A DNA stretch of 64,000 bases from NCBI GenBank assembly GCA_947380655.1, contig CANCRX010000003.1:29366-93365 (forward strand), read 5' to 3'. This DNA comes from Alcaligenaceae bacterium. Lineage in GTDB: Bacteria; Pseudomonadota; Gammaproteobacteria; Burkholderiales; Burkholderiaceae_B. The notes under the pieces are model-generated. The model was not told where the DNA came from. It was given only the letters and a program-made list of their open reading frames with translations, and searched no databases. Positions 52,859 through 61,322 of this stretch are shown in pieces. Within the stretch, counting starts at the first letter, position 1; the number at the start of each line of letters is the position of its first letter. The translations under genes were made by a program, and so were the position numbers.

Positions 52859-53809
52859 TCAGTCAAGACTGATACCCTTTTCTTTCAGGTATTTTGCAGC
52901 ACCAGGATGAAAGGGAATGGGGGTGGAGGCTGACTTTTGATCCTTTTCCGATAGCGTTGCATACTCTTGATGCGTGCGGACAAGCTCTTCTTTATTGTCA
53001 AAAATAGCTTTAACAATTTTGTAAGCTTCCTCATCGCTCATCTTGCCATTCGCAACCAATATATTGGCGACTGAGGCAATCTGATTGTCCTGTGGCATAC
53101 CGCTATAGGTCGCTTTGGGGATCAAGTCCTTAAAATACAAATTACCGTATTTCTTATTCATCGCGTCAACTTCACCGGCATGATCGATCATCGCGATTTT
53201 CATACCAGGACTATTAGCCAAATCCGTTACCGCAGCAGTGGGCAACCCTCCAACCCAGAAAAACGCTTCGATCTTTCGATCCTTAATCGCGTTAACAGAC
53301 TCCGAAACGCCTAAGCGCTCACGCTTAACGTCTTTGTCTTTATCCAGGCCTGCTGCCTCCAGCAAGCGAAATGCCATCACTTCCGTCGCACTGCCAGGCG
53401 AGCCGGTACTGATGCGCTTTCCCTTAAGGTCTTTCATACTTTTGATACCCGTCGACTCAACCGTCACGACATGCATACGGTTGGGATAGAGTACCAATAG
53501 CGTTTTCAGGTCGACTTTTTTACCTTTGAATTTACCGTCGCCATCCAGTGCGTCTTTTGCTGCATCGGCCATGGTGAAAGCCAGATAGGGCTTACCAGAG
53601 TTGATGAGATTCAAGTTATCTACCGAGCCCCCAGTCACCTCAGCAGTCGCTGACATGCCGGCAACATGCTTGGACAAGACGGCGGCAAGTCCACCGCCCA
53701 TGGGGTAATAGACCCCGCCCGTCCCACCCGTGGCAATTGACAGATTCTGAGCCTGGGCTCCTGAGATTCCTAAAACAAATGTCAAGACGAGCGTGTGCAG
53801 CAATTTCAT
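52859..53809 (-). CDS. TAXI-family TRAP transporter solute-binding protein
   Basis: A 316-residue periplasmic binding protein. Its leader ends 'GISGAQAQN' and the mature part begins 'LSIATGGTGGVYYPMGGGLA', the defining TAXI motif, followed by 'EVTGGSVDNLNLINSG' and 'GKRISTGSPGSATEVMAFRL'. The C-terminus has 'SASTPIPFHPGAAKYLKEKG'. It delivers a carboxylate or amino-acid-like solute to the fused permease just downstream. The ATG at 53809 has GGAG 7 nt upstream. It probably heads the whole minus-strand operon through the tartrate-type genes. Neighbouring 137 nt to the next gene hold no clear terminator. Confidence 0.93.
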   Translation of the reverse strand: MKLLHTLVLTFVLGISGAQAQNLSIATGGTGGVYYPMGGGLAAVLSKHVAGMSATAEVTGGSVDNLNLINSGKPYLAFTMADAAKDALDGDGKFKGKKVDLKTLLVLYPNRMHVVTVESTGIKSMKDLKGKRISTGSPGSATEVMAFRLLEAAGLDKDKDVKRERLGVSESVNAIKDRKIEAFFWVGGLPTAAVTDLANSPGMKIAMIDHAGEVDAMNKKYGNLYFKDLIPKATYSGMPQDNQIASVANILVANGKMSDEEAYKIVKAIFDNKEELVRTHQEYATLSEKDQKSASTPIPFHPGAAKYLKEKGISLD

Positions 53810-53946
53810 GTCTGATCTCCATTCATTATTAAACGCTTATCAATTTAAATACTTACACAAATTGATACAGGTTTTTATCTTATGGGTAGAGACTACAACA
53901 GATCTCCTGACGACTCAATCAGAACAAACGTTAGTGCGCCGCAGCA

Positions 53947-55023
53947 TCAAAGCCTGCCCGCATTCAGAAATTCAATCACAGCCTGATTGAAAACTTCAGG
54001 CACTTCAACATGAGGAACATGCCCAGCCTCAGCGATCTCCACCAACGATGACTGAGGAATACTTTGCGCAGCTTTTTTACCTAATGCGGGAAAGTTACCC
54101 AAGGCCTTGACTGCCTCAGGTGGAGCAAATCTGCGACCAAAAACAGTACGGTCTTTCTGACCGATTACCAACAAAGTCGGCATAGTCAACCCAGGTAAAT
54201 CCTGAACAGTTGGCTGAGCTGCAATCATCTGATAAGTCAGCACAGAAGTCAGTGAGTAGCGTGGGTAGTCAGGTCCGTTTTTGAGTCTTGCATACAACTC
54301 CACAAACTTTTCGTACTCAGGCTTCCAGTTTGGAAAGTAACTTTTCAAAAATTGCCGATAACTTTGCTCTGTCTGGGACATTTCCAGTTTTAAAAGTGTC
54401 TCATTATTCTGAGGTGGAATATCCAGACTGTAATCCTCTAGTCCGAGCGGATTTTCCAAAACTAATTTTGATACTGATTGCGGGTAAAGACGCGCGAAAC
54501 GCACAGCAACCATGCCTCCCATAGAGTTGGCAACTATGGCAACTTTTTTGATACCGAGTGAATTCAAAAGCTGTCTGGTCGTAGAAGCAAGTTCATCGAA
54601 CCCATATTTGGCATCAGGTTTTGAAGACTTACCAAAACCAATCTGGTCAGGAGCGATCACGCGATAGCCTGCCTGACTTAATCCAGCAATCACAGGCGCC
54701 CAATAGTCACTGGAAAAATTTTTCCCGTGAAACATCAACACAACGCCTCGACTCTTACCAACAGCAGCGATATCCATATAGGCAATCTCGACAGCTTGTT
54801 TTTGGAATTTGGTAGAAAATTTCTTAACAGGATAAGGATAGTCCCACGTCGTCAATTGCAGATCAATTCCAGGAGAATTTGCATAGATCGGTGCAACAGG
54901 AACGGCGGTTTTTGCATCAACTGATTTTGCATGATCGGAAGATATGCCTGCACAACCTAAAAGCAAGGCCGCCGAGATCGATACAACAGAGATCAACCGC
55001 AATAATTGCAAATCCAGTTTCAT
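53947..55023 (-). CDS. Lipoprotein alpha/beta hydrolase
   Basis: A 358-residue alpha/beta hydrolase with an N-terminal lipobox 'ISAALLLGCAGI' (Cys about residue 24), so it is probably a lipid-anchored periplasmic or outer-membrane enzyme. The core has 'VVLMFHGKNFSSDYWAPVI' (oxyanion loop HGKN), 'APDQIGFGKSSKP' and the nucleophile elbow 'VAIVANSMGGMVAVRFARL' (Ser in NSMGG), with the catalytic His probably in 'AEAGHVPHVEVPE'. Hydrolases of this type cleave esters or lactones outside the cytoplasm. It follows the one-chain fumarase gene on the same strand. Substrate unknown; release of dicarboxylates from esters is a speculation from position. Confidence 0.87.
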   Translation of the reverse strand: MKLDLQLLRLISVVSISAALLLGCAGISSDHAKSVDAKTAVPVAPIYANSPGIDLQLTTWDYPYPVKKFSTKFQKQAVEIAYMDIAAVGKSRGVVLMFHGKNFSSDYWAPVIAGLSQAGYRVIAPDQIGFGKSSKPDAKYGFDELASTTRQLLNSLGIKKVAIVANSMGGMVAVRFARLYPQSVSKLVLENPLGLEDYSLDIPPQNNETLLKLEMSQTEQSYRQFLKSYFPNWKPEYEKFVELYARLKNGPDYPRYSLTSVLTYQMIAAQPTVQDLPGLTMPTLLVIGQKDRTVFGRRFAPPEAVKALGNFPALGKKAAQSIPQSSLVEIAEAGHVPHVEVPEVFNQAVIEFLNAGRL

Positions 55024-55077
55024 TGAATACCTTTAATTAAAGCAATATTAATTGAGCAAAAATTAGTTAATCGCGTG

Positions 55078-56577
55078 TTAATCGTGCACCTGTCTCAGCC
55101 AGTGTATCGATTTTCCACGCGCATCTACAGCCACTGTAACCGGCATGTCTTTCACTACGAATTCATAAATCGCTTCCATACCCAGATCGTCAAAAGCGAT
55201 TACTTTGGCTGACTGAACAGCTCTGGAAACAAGATAGGCGGCACCTCCAACAGCCACTAGATACGCACTTTTATGTTTTTTAATTGCATCAATCGCAATC
55301 GGCCCTCGCTCTGCCTTTCCGACAGTAAGCAATAAACCTGTTTGCTCTAGGAGCACCGGCATAAACTTATCCATACGGGTTGAAGTCGTCGGGCCTGCTG
55401 GACCAACAGCCTCTCCCTCTATCGGATCAACGGGTCCGACATAGTAAATTGCCCGATTATGCAAACTAACCGGCAAACGCTCACCGCGTGCCAGCATATC
55501 GACTATTCTTTTATGTGCCGCGTCGCGCGCCGTCAACAAGTGACCGGACAACAAAATCAACTCACCTGCCTTCCATGTCTCGACATCCCTTTTACCAAGC
55601 GTATCAAGATTCACTCGACGTCCCTGGGCAACGGGCAGCGCATCAGGAATATCCGACCAGATTTCCGGATCTGGCTTTTCGAACGTTGCAGGTCCTGAAC
55701 CATCAAGCGAAAAATTCACATAGCGTGTTGCTGCGCAATTTGGCATCAGCGCTACAGGCAATAAGGCAGCATGAGAAGGTGCCTGTTCGATCTTCACATC
55801 GAGAATAGTGTGATCTCCCCCGAGACCTTGAGCGCCAATACCCAAGGCATTGACCCGATCAAATACTTCGAGTCGCAACGCCTCTACTGGGTCGGTCATT
55901 GGTTTATGTCGAAGAGATTGAATATCGATGGCTCTAAACAAAGCGCGCTTAGCCATCAGCATCGCTTGCTCAGGAGTTCCTCCAATTCCCAAACCAAGTA
56001 CTCCCGGTGGACACCAGCCTGCTCCCATGCCAGGTAACTGACTCACCACCCAGTCTGCGACGGAATCACTAGGATTGAGCATTGCATAGCGCGCTTTGAC
56101 ATCGCCCCCGCCACCTTTGGCTACGACGGTAATATCCAGACAGTCGCCCTCGACGAGCTCGATATGCACAATAGCGGGAGTATTGTCACCCGTATTCGCA
56201 CGCGCACCCAAAGGTTGGGAAATCATCGAAGCTCTGAGTGGATTGCCAGCAAACTTATACGCACGCGCAACACCGATATTAGCCAGGGACTGGAGACTAG
56301 GCGTAGGCATTGCCTGCTCAGCCAGAACACGAACATCCATACCCATTTTAAAAAAAACGTGCGCCACGCCAGTATCCTGACATACCGGACGATGAGCCTG
56401 AGCACTCAGTTTGCTGTTTATCAATAATTGCAAGAGTGCATTTTTAGCGGCGACGGATGTTTCATTACGATAAGCCTCTTTCAAGGCCTGAACGAAATCA
56501 GCAGGATGGTAGTAACTAACGAATTGCAACGCGTCCGCAATGCTTTTAACAATATCCTCTGCCTGTACAACACGCAT
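55078..56577 (-). CDS. Class I fumarate hydratase, one chain
   Basis: A 499-residue [4Fe-4S] hydro-lyase holding both alpha and beta domains. The alpha part has 'AHRPVCQDTGVAHVFFKMG' (first cysteine), 'GCPPGV'-like 'GAGWCPPGVLGLGIGGTP' and 'VALMPNCAATRYVNF' (third cysteine). The beta part follows with 'WKAGELILLSGHLLTARDAA' and 'GPAGPTTSTRMDKFMPVLL'. It interconverts fumarate and malate. The ATG at 56577 begins one base after the stop of the upstream lyase gene, giving tight coupling; an upstream in-frame start would overlap that gene. Unlike the two-subunit enzyme at 47-48.5 kb, it is fused as in FumA. A tartrate or mesaconate substrate remains possible. Confidence 0.92.
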   Translation of the reverse strand: MRVVQAEDIVKSIADALQFVSYYHPADFVQALKEAYRNETSVAAKNALLQLLINSKLSAQAHRPVCQDTGVAHVFFKMGMDVRVLAEQAMPTPSLQSLANIGVARAYKFAGNPLRASMISQPLGARANTGDNTPAIVHIELVEGDCLDITVVAKGGGGDVKARYAMLNPSDSVADWVVSQLPGMGAGWCPPGVLGLGIGGTPEQAMLMAKRALFRAIDIQSLRHKPMTDPVEALRLEVFDRVNALGIGAQGLGGDHTILDVKIEQAPSHAALLPVALMPNCAATRYVNFSLDGSGPATFEKPDPEIWSDIPDALPVAQGRRVNLDTLGKRDVETWKAGELILLSGHLLTARDAAHKRIVDMLARGERLPVSLHNRAIYYVGPVDPIEGEAVGPAGPTTSTRMDKFMPVLLEQTGLLLTVGKAERGPIAIDAIKKHKSAYLVAVGGAAYLVSRAVQSAKVIAFDDLGMEAIYEFVVKDMPVTVAVDARGKSIHWLRQVHD

Positions 56578-56578
56578 A

Positions 56579-57925
56579 TTAATGAGCGCGCCAGGCATGC
56601 ATACGATCAACCATCTGCGGCGCTGCGCCAAGGTAATTCGCCGGATCACATAAACGATCGATTAGCGCACGATCTAACTTGCTGGCAACATGAGAATCTT
56701 CGTAGAGCACTTCAGCAAGTTTGCGCCCACTGGTCGAGGCTAACCGACAAGCGTCATACACAACATCGTGAGCAGTCTGGCGACCGATATGAGGGGCAAG
56801 CCCCATCATGACAGCCTCGGCCACGATCAGCCCGCCAGAAAGATCGAGGTTTTTCAACATACGGGCTGTATCGACTTCCAAACCTGCGAGCATGAATTTC
56901 GCCTGACGCAAAGCACCTGCCGTCAGAATGAAGGATTCAGGAATGGCGGCCCATTCAATATGCCAGGGACCCGTTGCACGCTCAAAATCCTGCACCATCG
57001 CATCGAGTGCCAGGCCCGCATGCTGACGCACAGCTTTTGAAGCGCTCAGCATCAGCTCGCATGAAATAGGATTGCGCTTTTGTGGCATCGTACTTGAGGC
57101 GCCGCGCCCTTTAACGAAAGGCTCAAAGGCTTCAGCCAACTCGTTAGTCATCATCAACATGACATCAAGCGCGATTTTACCTAGCGACCCTGTCACAAGC
57201 GCAAGAAACTGTACCGCTTCGGTCAAACCATCACGTGCGACATGCCAGGTTACTGGCGACGCACCAAGATTCAGCTCTTTCATCAGTGCAGCGTGGACAG
57301 CCAGTCCCTGATCGCCAAGGGAAGCCAGGGTACCTGCAGCACCACCAAACTGACCAATCAGCACGCGGGGTTTAAGTTGCGAGAGGCGCTCTCGGTGACG
57401 GCGAACCATCAGCAGCCAGACTGAAACTTTATAGCCAAACGTTATCGGCAAAGCGTGCTGTAAATGTGTGCGGCCGGCCATCGGTGCATCACGATATTTC
57501 AGGGCGAGCGCATCAAGAATCGCATCGAGCTCGTCCAGATCCGTTTCAATCAACGCCAGCGCATCGCGTACCTGAAGGATAGTCGCTGTATCCATGATGT
57601 CCTGGGTCGTAGCGCCCCAGTGCAGATATTCACCCTCCGGGCCGCACATCTTGGAGATCTGGTGCACGAGAGGCAAAATTGGATAACCAACAATTTCTGT
57701 TTCCCGTTTGAGTTCAACCATATCAAGCTTGGTGCTGTCGGCCAACCTGGCAATCGTTGCTGCGGCACTGGCAGGGATGACGCCTAGTTGGCCCTGAACC
57801 TTGGCCAAGGCAATTTCTGTGTCTGTATAACGACGCACCGTTGCAGCGTCATCAAAGACCTCACGCATGGCTGCGGTACCAAACATGTCTTTGAAAATTG
57901 AAGATTCGAGCATTGAGATAGGCAT
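56579..57925 (-). CDS. Fumarase/aspartase-superfamily lyase (PcaB/adenylosuccinate lyase-like)
   Basis: A 448-residue lyase or cycloisomerase. The superfamily signature 'GASSTMPQKRNPISCELML' is near residue 285; 'EYLHWGATTQDIMDTATIL' (the TS/HWGATTQD block) and 'MAGRTHLQHALPITFGYKV' (HxQ) are also present. Members release fumarate from substituted succinates, or cyclise carboxymuconate (PcaB). The ATG at 57925 gives the usual PcaB length; ATGs at 57958 and 57913 are alternatives. The stop is one base before the fumarase start, so if the lyase makes fumarate, the next enzyme would turn it into malate. No other protocatechuate-pathway gene is in this block, which speaks for the succinate-lyase reading. 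Confidence 0.88.
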   Translation of the reverse strand: MPISMLESSIFKDMFGTAAMREVFDDAATVRRYTDTEIALAKVQGQLGVIPASAAATIARLADSTKLDMVELKRETEIVGYPILPLVHQISKMCGPEGEYLHWGATTQDIMDTATILQVRDALALIETDLDELDAILDALALKYRDAPMAGRTHLQHALPITFGYKVSVWLLMVRRHRERLSQLKPRVLIGQFGGAAGTLASLGDQGLAVHAALMKELNLGASPVTWHVARDGLTEAVQFLALVTGSLGKIALDVMLMMTNELAEAFEPFVKGRGASSTMPQKRNPISCELMLSASKAVRQHAGLALDAMVQDFERATGPWHIEWAAIPESFILTAGALRQAKFMLAGLEVDTARMLKNLDLSGGLIVAEAVMMGLAPHIGRQTAHDVVYDACRLASTSGRKLAEVLYEDSHVASKLDRALIDRLCDPANYLGAAPQMVDRMHAWRAH

Positions 57926-58112
57926 GTTGTCTGAATTTTTTAATAGTGATTGCAACATAGTATGTGGAGGACTTGCCAACGTCAACGCATCTGCTGCCTT
58001 AGCCGCTCTCAAGGACTGAGAAACCTAAACCTCCGACTACTCTAGTAATATAAGCACCTACGTAACATCAGATATGTACGAAACATACCAACGCTTTTCC
58101 GGAGACGAATCA

Positions 58113-59096
58113 ATGATTAAAAAATATCTTCCGCGCTCAATTTTGGCGGCACTTGTTATCTCAACCAGCCTGTCTTCGGCATTTTCTCAAGAATATCCCA
58201 ATCGTACGATCACCATGGTGATGCCTTATGCCGCAGGTGGGCCGGGAGACACGATCACACGACTGTTCGCAACAGCCATGTCCAAACAACTAGGTCAGCA
58301 AATTGTTGTGGACAATCCTTCCGGTGCAGGAGGCAGTATTGGCACCGCTAAAGTTGCTCGCTCAGCGCCAGACGGTTACACATTACTCATGACGCATATC
58401 AGTCATGCCACGAACGTGCTGATGATTAAAAATCTACCCTATAGCCCTGTAAGCGATTTTGAACCCATTGGTTTGACGACTGTTGGACCGATGGTTGTCA
58501 CCTCACGTAAAGATTTTCCAGCTAAAGACGCAAAAGAACTGATTGACTACATCAAAGCGAACAGCAGCAAAATCAGTATGGGTCATGCGGGTATTGGCTC
58601 TGCCTCACATCTGTGTGGCTTGATGTTCATGGATGCGCTGAATACAAAAATTGAAATGGTCCCCTATAAGGGTGCAGCACCTGCCTTGAATGACTTGATG
58701 GGAGGTCAGATTGATATCATGTGCGATCAGACGACTAGCACCATTCCGGCAATCCAGAGTGGTCGCATCAAACCCTATGCAGTCGCTGGAACAAAACGCA
58801 TCCCCTCCCTGCCAGATTTACCTGCATTAAGTGAATTTGGAGTGAAGGGTTTTGACATCAGCATTTGGTTTGGACTGTATGCCCCCAAAGGCACACCACA
58901 ACCTGTGATTGACAAATTATCCGCTGCTTTGCAAAAAGCGGTAAAAGACCCAGAAGTGATCGCACGCCTAGACAGTATTGGCACAGCACCTGTGACACCC
59001 GAGCAGGCCGTACCAGCAAAATTACAAGCTCATCTTAAAAATGAAATTGAAACCTTGGGTCCTTTATTGCAAAAAGCAGGAGTCACTGCAAACTGA
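58113..59096 (+). CDS. Bug/TctC-family tripartite tricarboxylate receptor
   Basis: A 327-residue receptor with leader 'MIKKYLPRSILAALVIS' ending 'SSAFSQ'. Ligand loops are 'ITMVMPYAAGGPGDTITRLF', 'VDNPSGAGGSIGTAKVARSA' and 'MVPYKGAAPALNDLMGGQI'. The position after PDGYTLLM is 'THISHATNVLMI', with two His unusual among the others here. The ATG at 58113 has GGAG 8 nt upstream; an in-frame ATG 13 codons earlier is less likely. It is divergent from the lyase-fumarase operon (187 nt between starts), so it may be its dedicated receptor. It is convergent with the GrdB-family gene. Confidence 0.92.
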   Translation: MIKKYLPRSILAALVISTSLSSAFSQEYPNRTITMVMPYAAGGPGDTITRLFATAMSKQLGQQIVVDNPSGAGGSIGTAKVARSAPDGYTLLMTHISHATNVLMIKNLPYSPVSDFEPIGLTTVGPMVVTSRKDFPAKDAKELIDYIKANSSKISMGHAGIGSASHLCGLMFMDALNTKIEMVPYKGAAPALNDLMGGQIDIMCDQTTSTIPAIQSGRIKPYAVAGTKRIPSLPDLPALSEFGVKGFDISIWFGLYAPKGTPQPVIDKLSAALQKAVKDPEVIARLDSIGTAPVTPEQAVPAKLQAHLKNEIETLGPLLQKAGVTAN

Positions 59097-59138
59097 ACAA
59101 ATGACTGTTTGAAGACTGTTTGAAATAACAGCAACGCG

Positions 59139-60062
59139 CTAGAGCGTTTCACGCAATTTTTTTGCGGCCTCTTTAGCGCGGTCATTTTCAGCACGTAATC
59201 TCGCGAGTTCTTCTGGTTGAACACACTCAACATTCGAATAGTCGCGCTTCCATTCATGGGAGTCGCTCCAGCGTAAGGGCGACTGAACTGTTGTGCGCGC
59301 TGCGGGAGCAGATTCGAGAGTTCTGAGTGCGAGTTCCAGTGTAAATTCCTGCGAATCCTTGTCATTGGGTTTTCCCGCTGCGTTCCCGAGCGGAAAGTCG
59401 CTAAACAACATACGCGGCACACCGACATGCTCCACGATATCCTTCGCACACGCCATGATGACTGTTGAAATCCCGGCCGCTTCAAGATAACGGGCAACCA
59501 GACTGCACGTCTGATGGCAAACAGGGCAATTAGCGACCAACACGACCGCTTCCACACCGTCTTCGCGACAGTGCTTTAATATTTCGGGACAATCCACCTC
59601 GAGGGTATGACGCTGGCTGCGATTGGTTGGCAGTCCATAAAATCTATCGGATAATTTTCCGATTCGACCACTCGCCGCAGCTTCACGCATCACAGCCAAT
59701 GGAAACCAAGTCCCACTATCTTCCATCGTTGTGTGCTTACGATCAATCGCGACATGCGTAATCCTCACATCGTGATCTTTTAAAGATTCTCCTGAATACA
59801 CCTTATAGAATTTTGCTTCTGCGTTATAAGGCGCGCCCGGAGATTGATTTCCCTTCTCCGGCTGAAATGGCGAGGCGGTTGTAATGAGTGCAACACAGGA
59901 TTGCTGCAAGGGTTTATTTAAGGGCTGAAAAGGCACCTCGGAATAGTGCGCCCAGCGATAGGGATTGCCATACCCCAAGGCTAGATACCAGTCGCGAGTA
60001 CGCTGCATATAACGCGTCGGAACATCTTCATCCGAAGCAAAGCCTAAATCCTGATCGGTCAT
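59139..60062 (-). CDS. GrdB-family (glycine/sarcosine/betaine reductase selenoprotein B-like) protein without selenocysteine
   Basis: A 307-residue cytoplasmic protein related in my view to the GrdB/PrdB family. The relevant part is 'GVEAVVLVANCPVCHQTCSL' with Cys179, Cys182 and Cys186, followed by 'FSDFPLGNAAGKPND', the family's PLGNP-like block. All cysteines are coded by TGC/TGT, and no in-frame UGA lies inside, so there is no selenocysteine. The last 25 residues ('ARLRAENDRAKEAAKKLR') form a coiled-coil-like helix. Family members without Sec in aerobic proteobacteria have no known reaction. It lies 3 nt after the LivJ-type receptor gene on the same strand. A redox-active cysteine cluster is an inference. 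Confidence 0.75.
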   Translation of the reverse strand: MTDQDLGFASDEDVPTRYMQRTRDWYLALGYGNPYRWAHYSEVPFQPLNKPLQQSCVALITTASPFQPEKGNQSPGAPYNAEAKFYKVYSGESLKDHDVRITHVAIDRKHTTMEDSGTWFPLAVMREAAASGRIGKLSDRFYGLPTNRSQRHTLEVDCPEILKHCREDGVEAVVLVANCPVCHQTCSLVARYLEAAGISTVIMACAKDIVEHVGVPRMLFSDFPLGNAAGKPNDKDSQEFTLELALRTLESAPAARTTVQSPLRWSDSHEWKRDYSNVECVQPEELARLRAENDRAKEAAKKLRETL

Positions 60063-60065
60063 GAT

Positions 60066-61271
60066 TTATTTAACCAGCGGGCAGCCACCCTGGTTCAATG
60101 GTCTAAAAGCAACGTTGCCTGGCGTTGTCGCAACCGTTTTATATAAATCCCATTCACCTTTTGATTCTGCAGGTGTTTTCACTTGAAATAAGTACATATC
60201 GCGAATCACACGTCCGTCTATACGAAGATTTCCATTTTTTGTCATGAAATCATTAATCGGTGCGGCACGCATTTGTGCCATGACTTTATCTGAGTCCTTT
60301 GAACCTACAGTCTTGACAGCCTGAAGATAATGCGTGATGGCGCCATAGGTACCCGCCTGCGTCATGGTTGGCATCACGCCGTTACGTTTATAAAAACGCT
60401 GCGACCATGCACGAGTCTGATCGTTCAAATCCCAATAAAAAGCTTCAGTTAAATAGAGACCTTGCGCTAGCGGCAAACCTATTGATTTGATATCAGAAAG
60501 AAAGGCCAGCAACGCAGCGACTTTCTGACCATCTTTACCGACACCAAACTCAGCTGCTTGCTTGATTGAATTACTTGTATCCTGACCACCATTAGCCAAA
60601 CCAATCACTTTAGCTTTAGATGCCTGCGCTTGAAGGATAAAAGAGCTGAAATCCGGTGCGCTCAATGGGTGCTTTGCCGAGCCAAGTACTTTGCCCCCGT
60701 TGGCCTCGATGACCTGAGTCGCATCGCGCTCAAGTGCCTGGCCGAAGGCATAGTCGGCCGACAGGAAATACCAGGTATCACCTCCCGCCTTCACCACAGC
60801 AGCAGCGGTACCAACCGACATAGCGTAGGTATCGTAGGTCCAGTGCACGGTATAGGGCGAGCAACTCTTACCCGTCAGATCAGAGGTCGCCGCACTAGTC
60901 ACCATGACGACTTTTTTCTTCTCCTCCCCGACTTTACTGACTGCCAGTGCAATGGCCGAAGTCGGCATATCGGTGACCATATCCACTCCATCGATATCAA
61001 ACCATTGACGAGCTTTGCTTGAAGCCACATCAACTTTATTTTGTGTATCAACAGAAAGTAGCTCAATGGGCTTACCTAACACTGAACCGCCAAAATCTTC
61101 TACGGCCATGCGTGCAGCATCCACCAAACCCTTGCCGCCGATCGAGGAATAAATTGAACTCATATCGGCGAGCACACCAATTTTTACCTGTTCTGCAGAG
61201 GCTTGTGCGTGCACATTTGCGCCGCCCATCGCAACCAGTGCCAGGGCCACAGCAATAGATAATTTATTCAT
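60066..61271 (-). CDS. ABC-type substrate-binding protein, branched-chain amino acid (LivJ) family
   Basis: A 401-residue periplasmic receptor with leader 'MNKLSIAVALALVAMGG' cut near 'NVHAQA'. It shares long identical runs with the receptor at 13851-15065, for example 'AGGDTWYFLSADYAFGQALE' against 'AGGDSWFFITADYAFGHALE', and 'PDFSSFILQAQASKAKVIG' in both. They are clear paralogues, but with different neighbours. It is 3 nt upstream of the GrdB-family gene, so that protein may act on whatever this receptor imports. No LivHMGF genes are here. The ligand is probably an organic acid or amine rather than a simple amino acid, by family habit only. Confidence 0.9.
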   Translation of the reverse strand: MNKLSIAVALALVAMGGANVHAQASAEQVKIGVLADMSSIYSSIGGKGLVDAARMAVEDFGGSVLGKPIELLSVDTQNKVDVASSKARQWFDIDGVDMVTDMPTSAIALAVSKVGEEKKKVVMVTSAATSDLTGKSCSPYTVHWTYDTYAMSVGTAAAVVKAGGDTWYFLSADYAFGQALERDATQVIEANGGKVLGSAKHPLSAPDFSSFILQAQASKAKVIGLANGGQDTSNSIKQAAEFGVGKDGQKVAALLAFLSDIKSIGLPLAQGLYLTEAFYWDLNDQTRAWSQRFYKRNGVMPTMTQAGTYGAITHYLQAVKTVGSKDSDKVMAQMRAAPINDFMTKNGNLRIDGRVIRDMYLFQVKTPAESKGEWDLYKTVATTPGNVAFRPLNQGGCPLVK

Positions 61272-61322
61272 GTCTGCTCCGTTTAATTATTAAGTTTCAA
61301 ATCATTATTTTTTTGTTAAAAC

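Noticed and set aside
56579..58012. Extra 29 residues at the N-terminus of the lyase
   Set aside because: They are Ala-rich with no family match and no ribosome site; the ATG at 57925 gives the usual length.
59139..60062. Selenocysteine (UGA) in the GrdB-family gene
   Set aside because: No internal in-frame UGA; the cysteine positions are ordinary Cys codons, and no SECIS-type hairpin was sought as a result.
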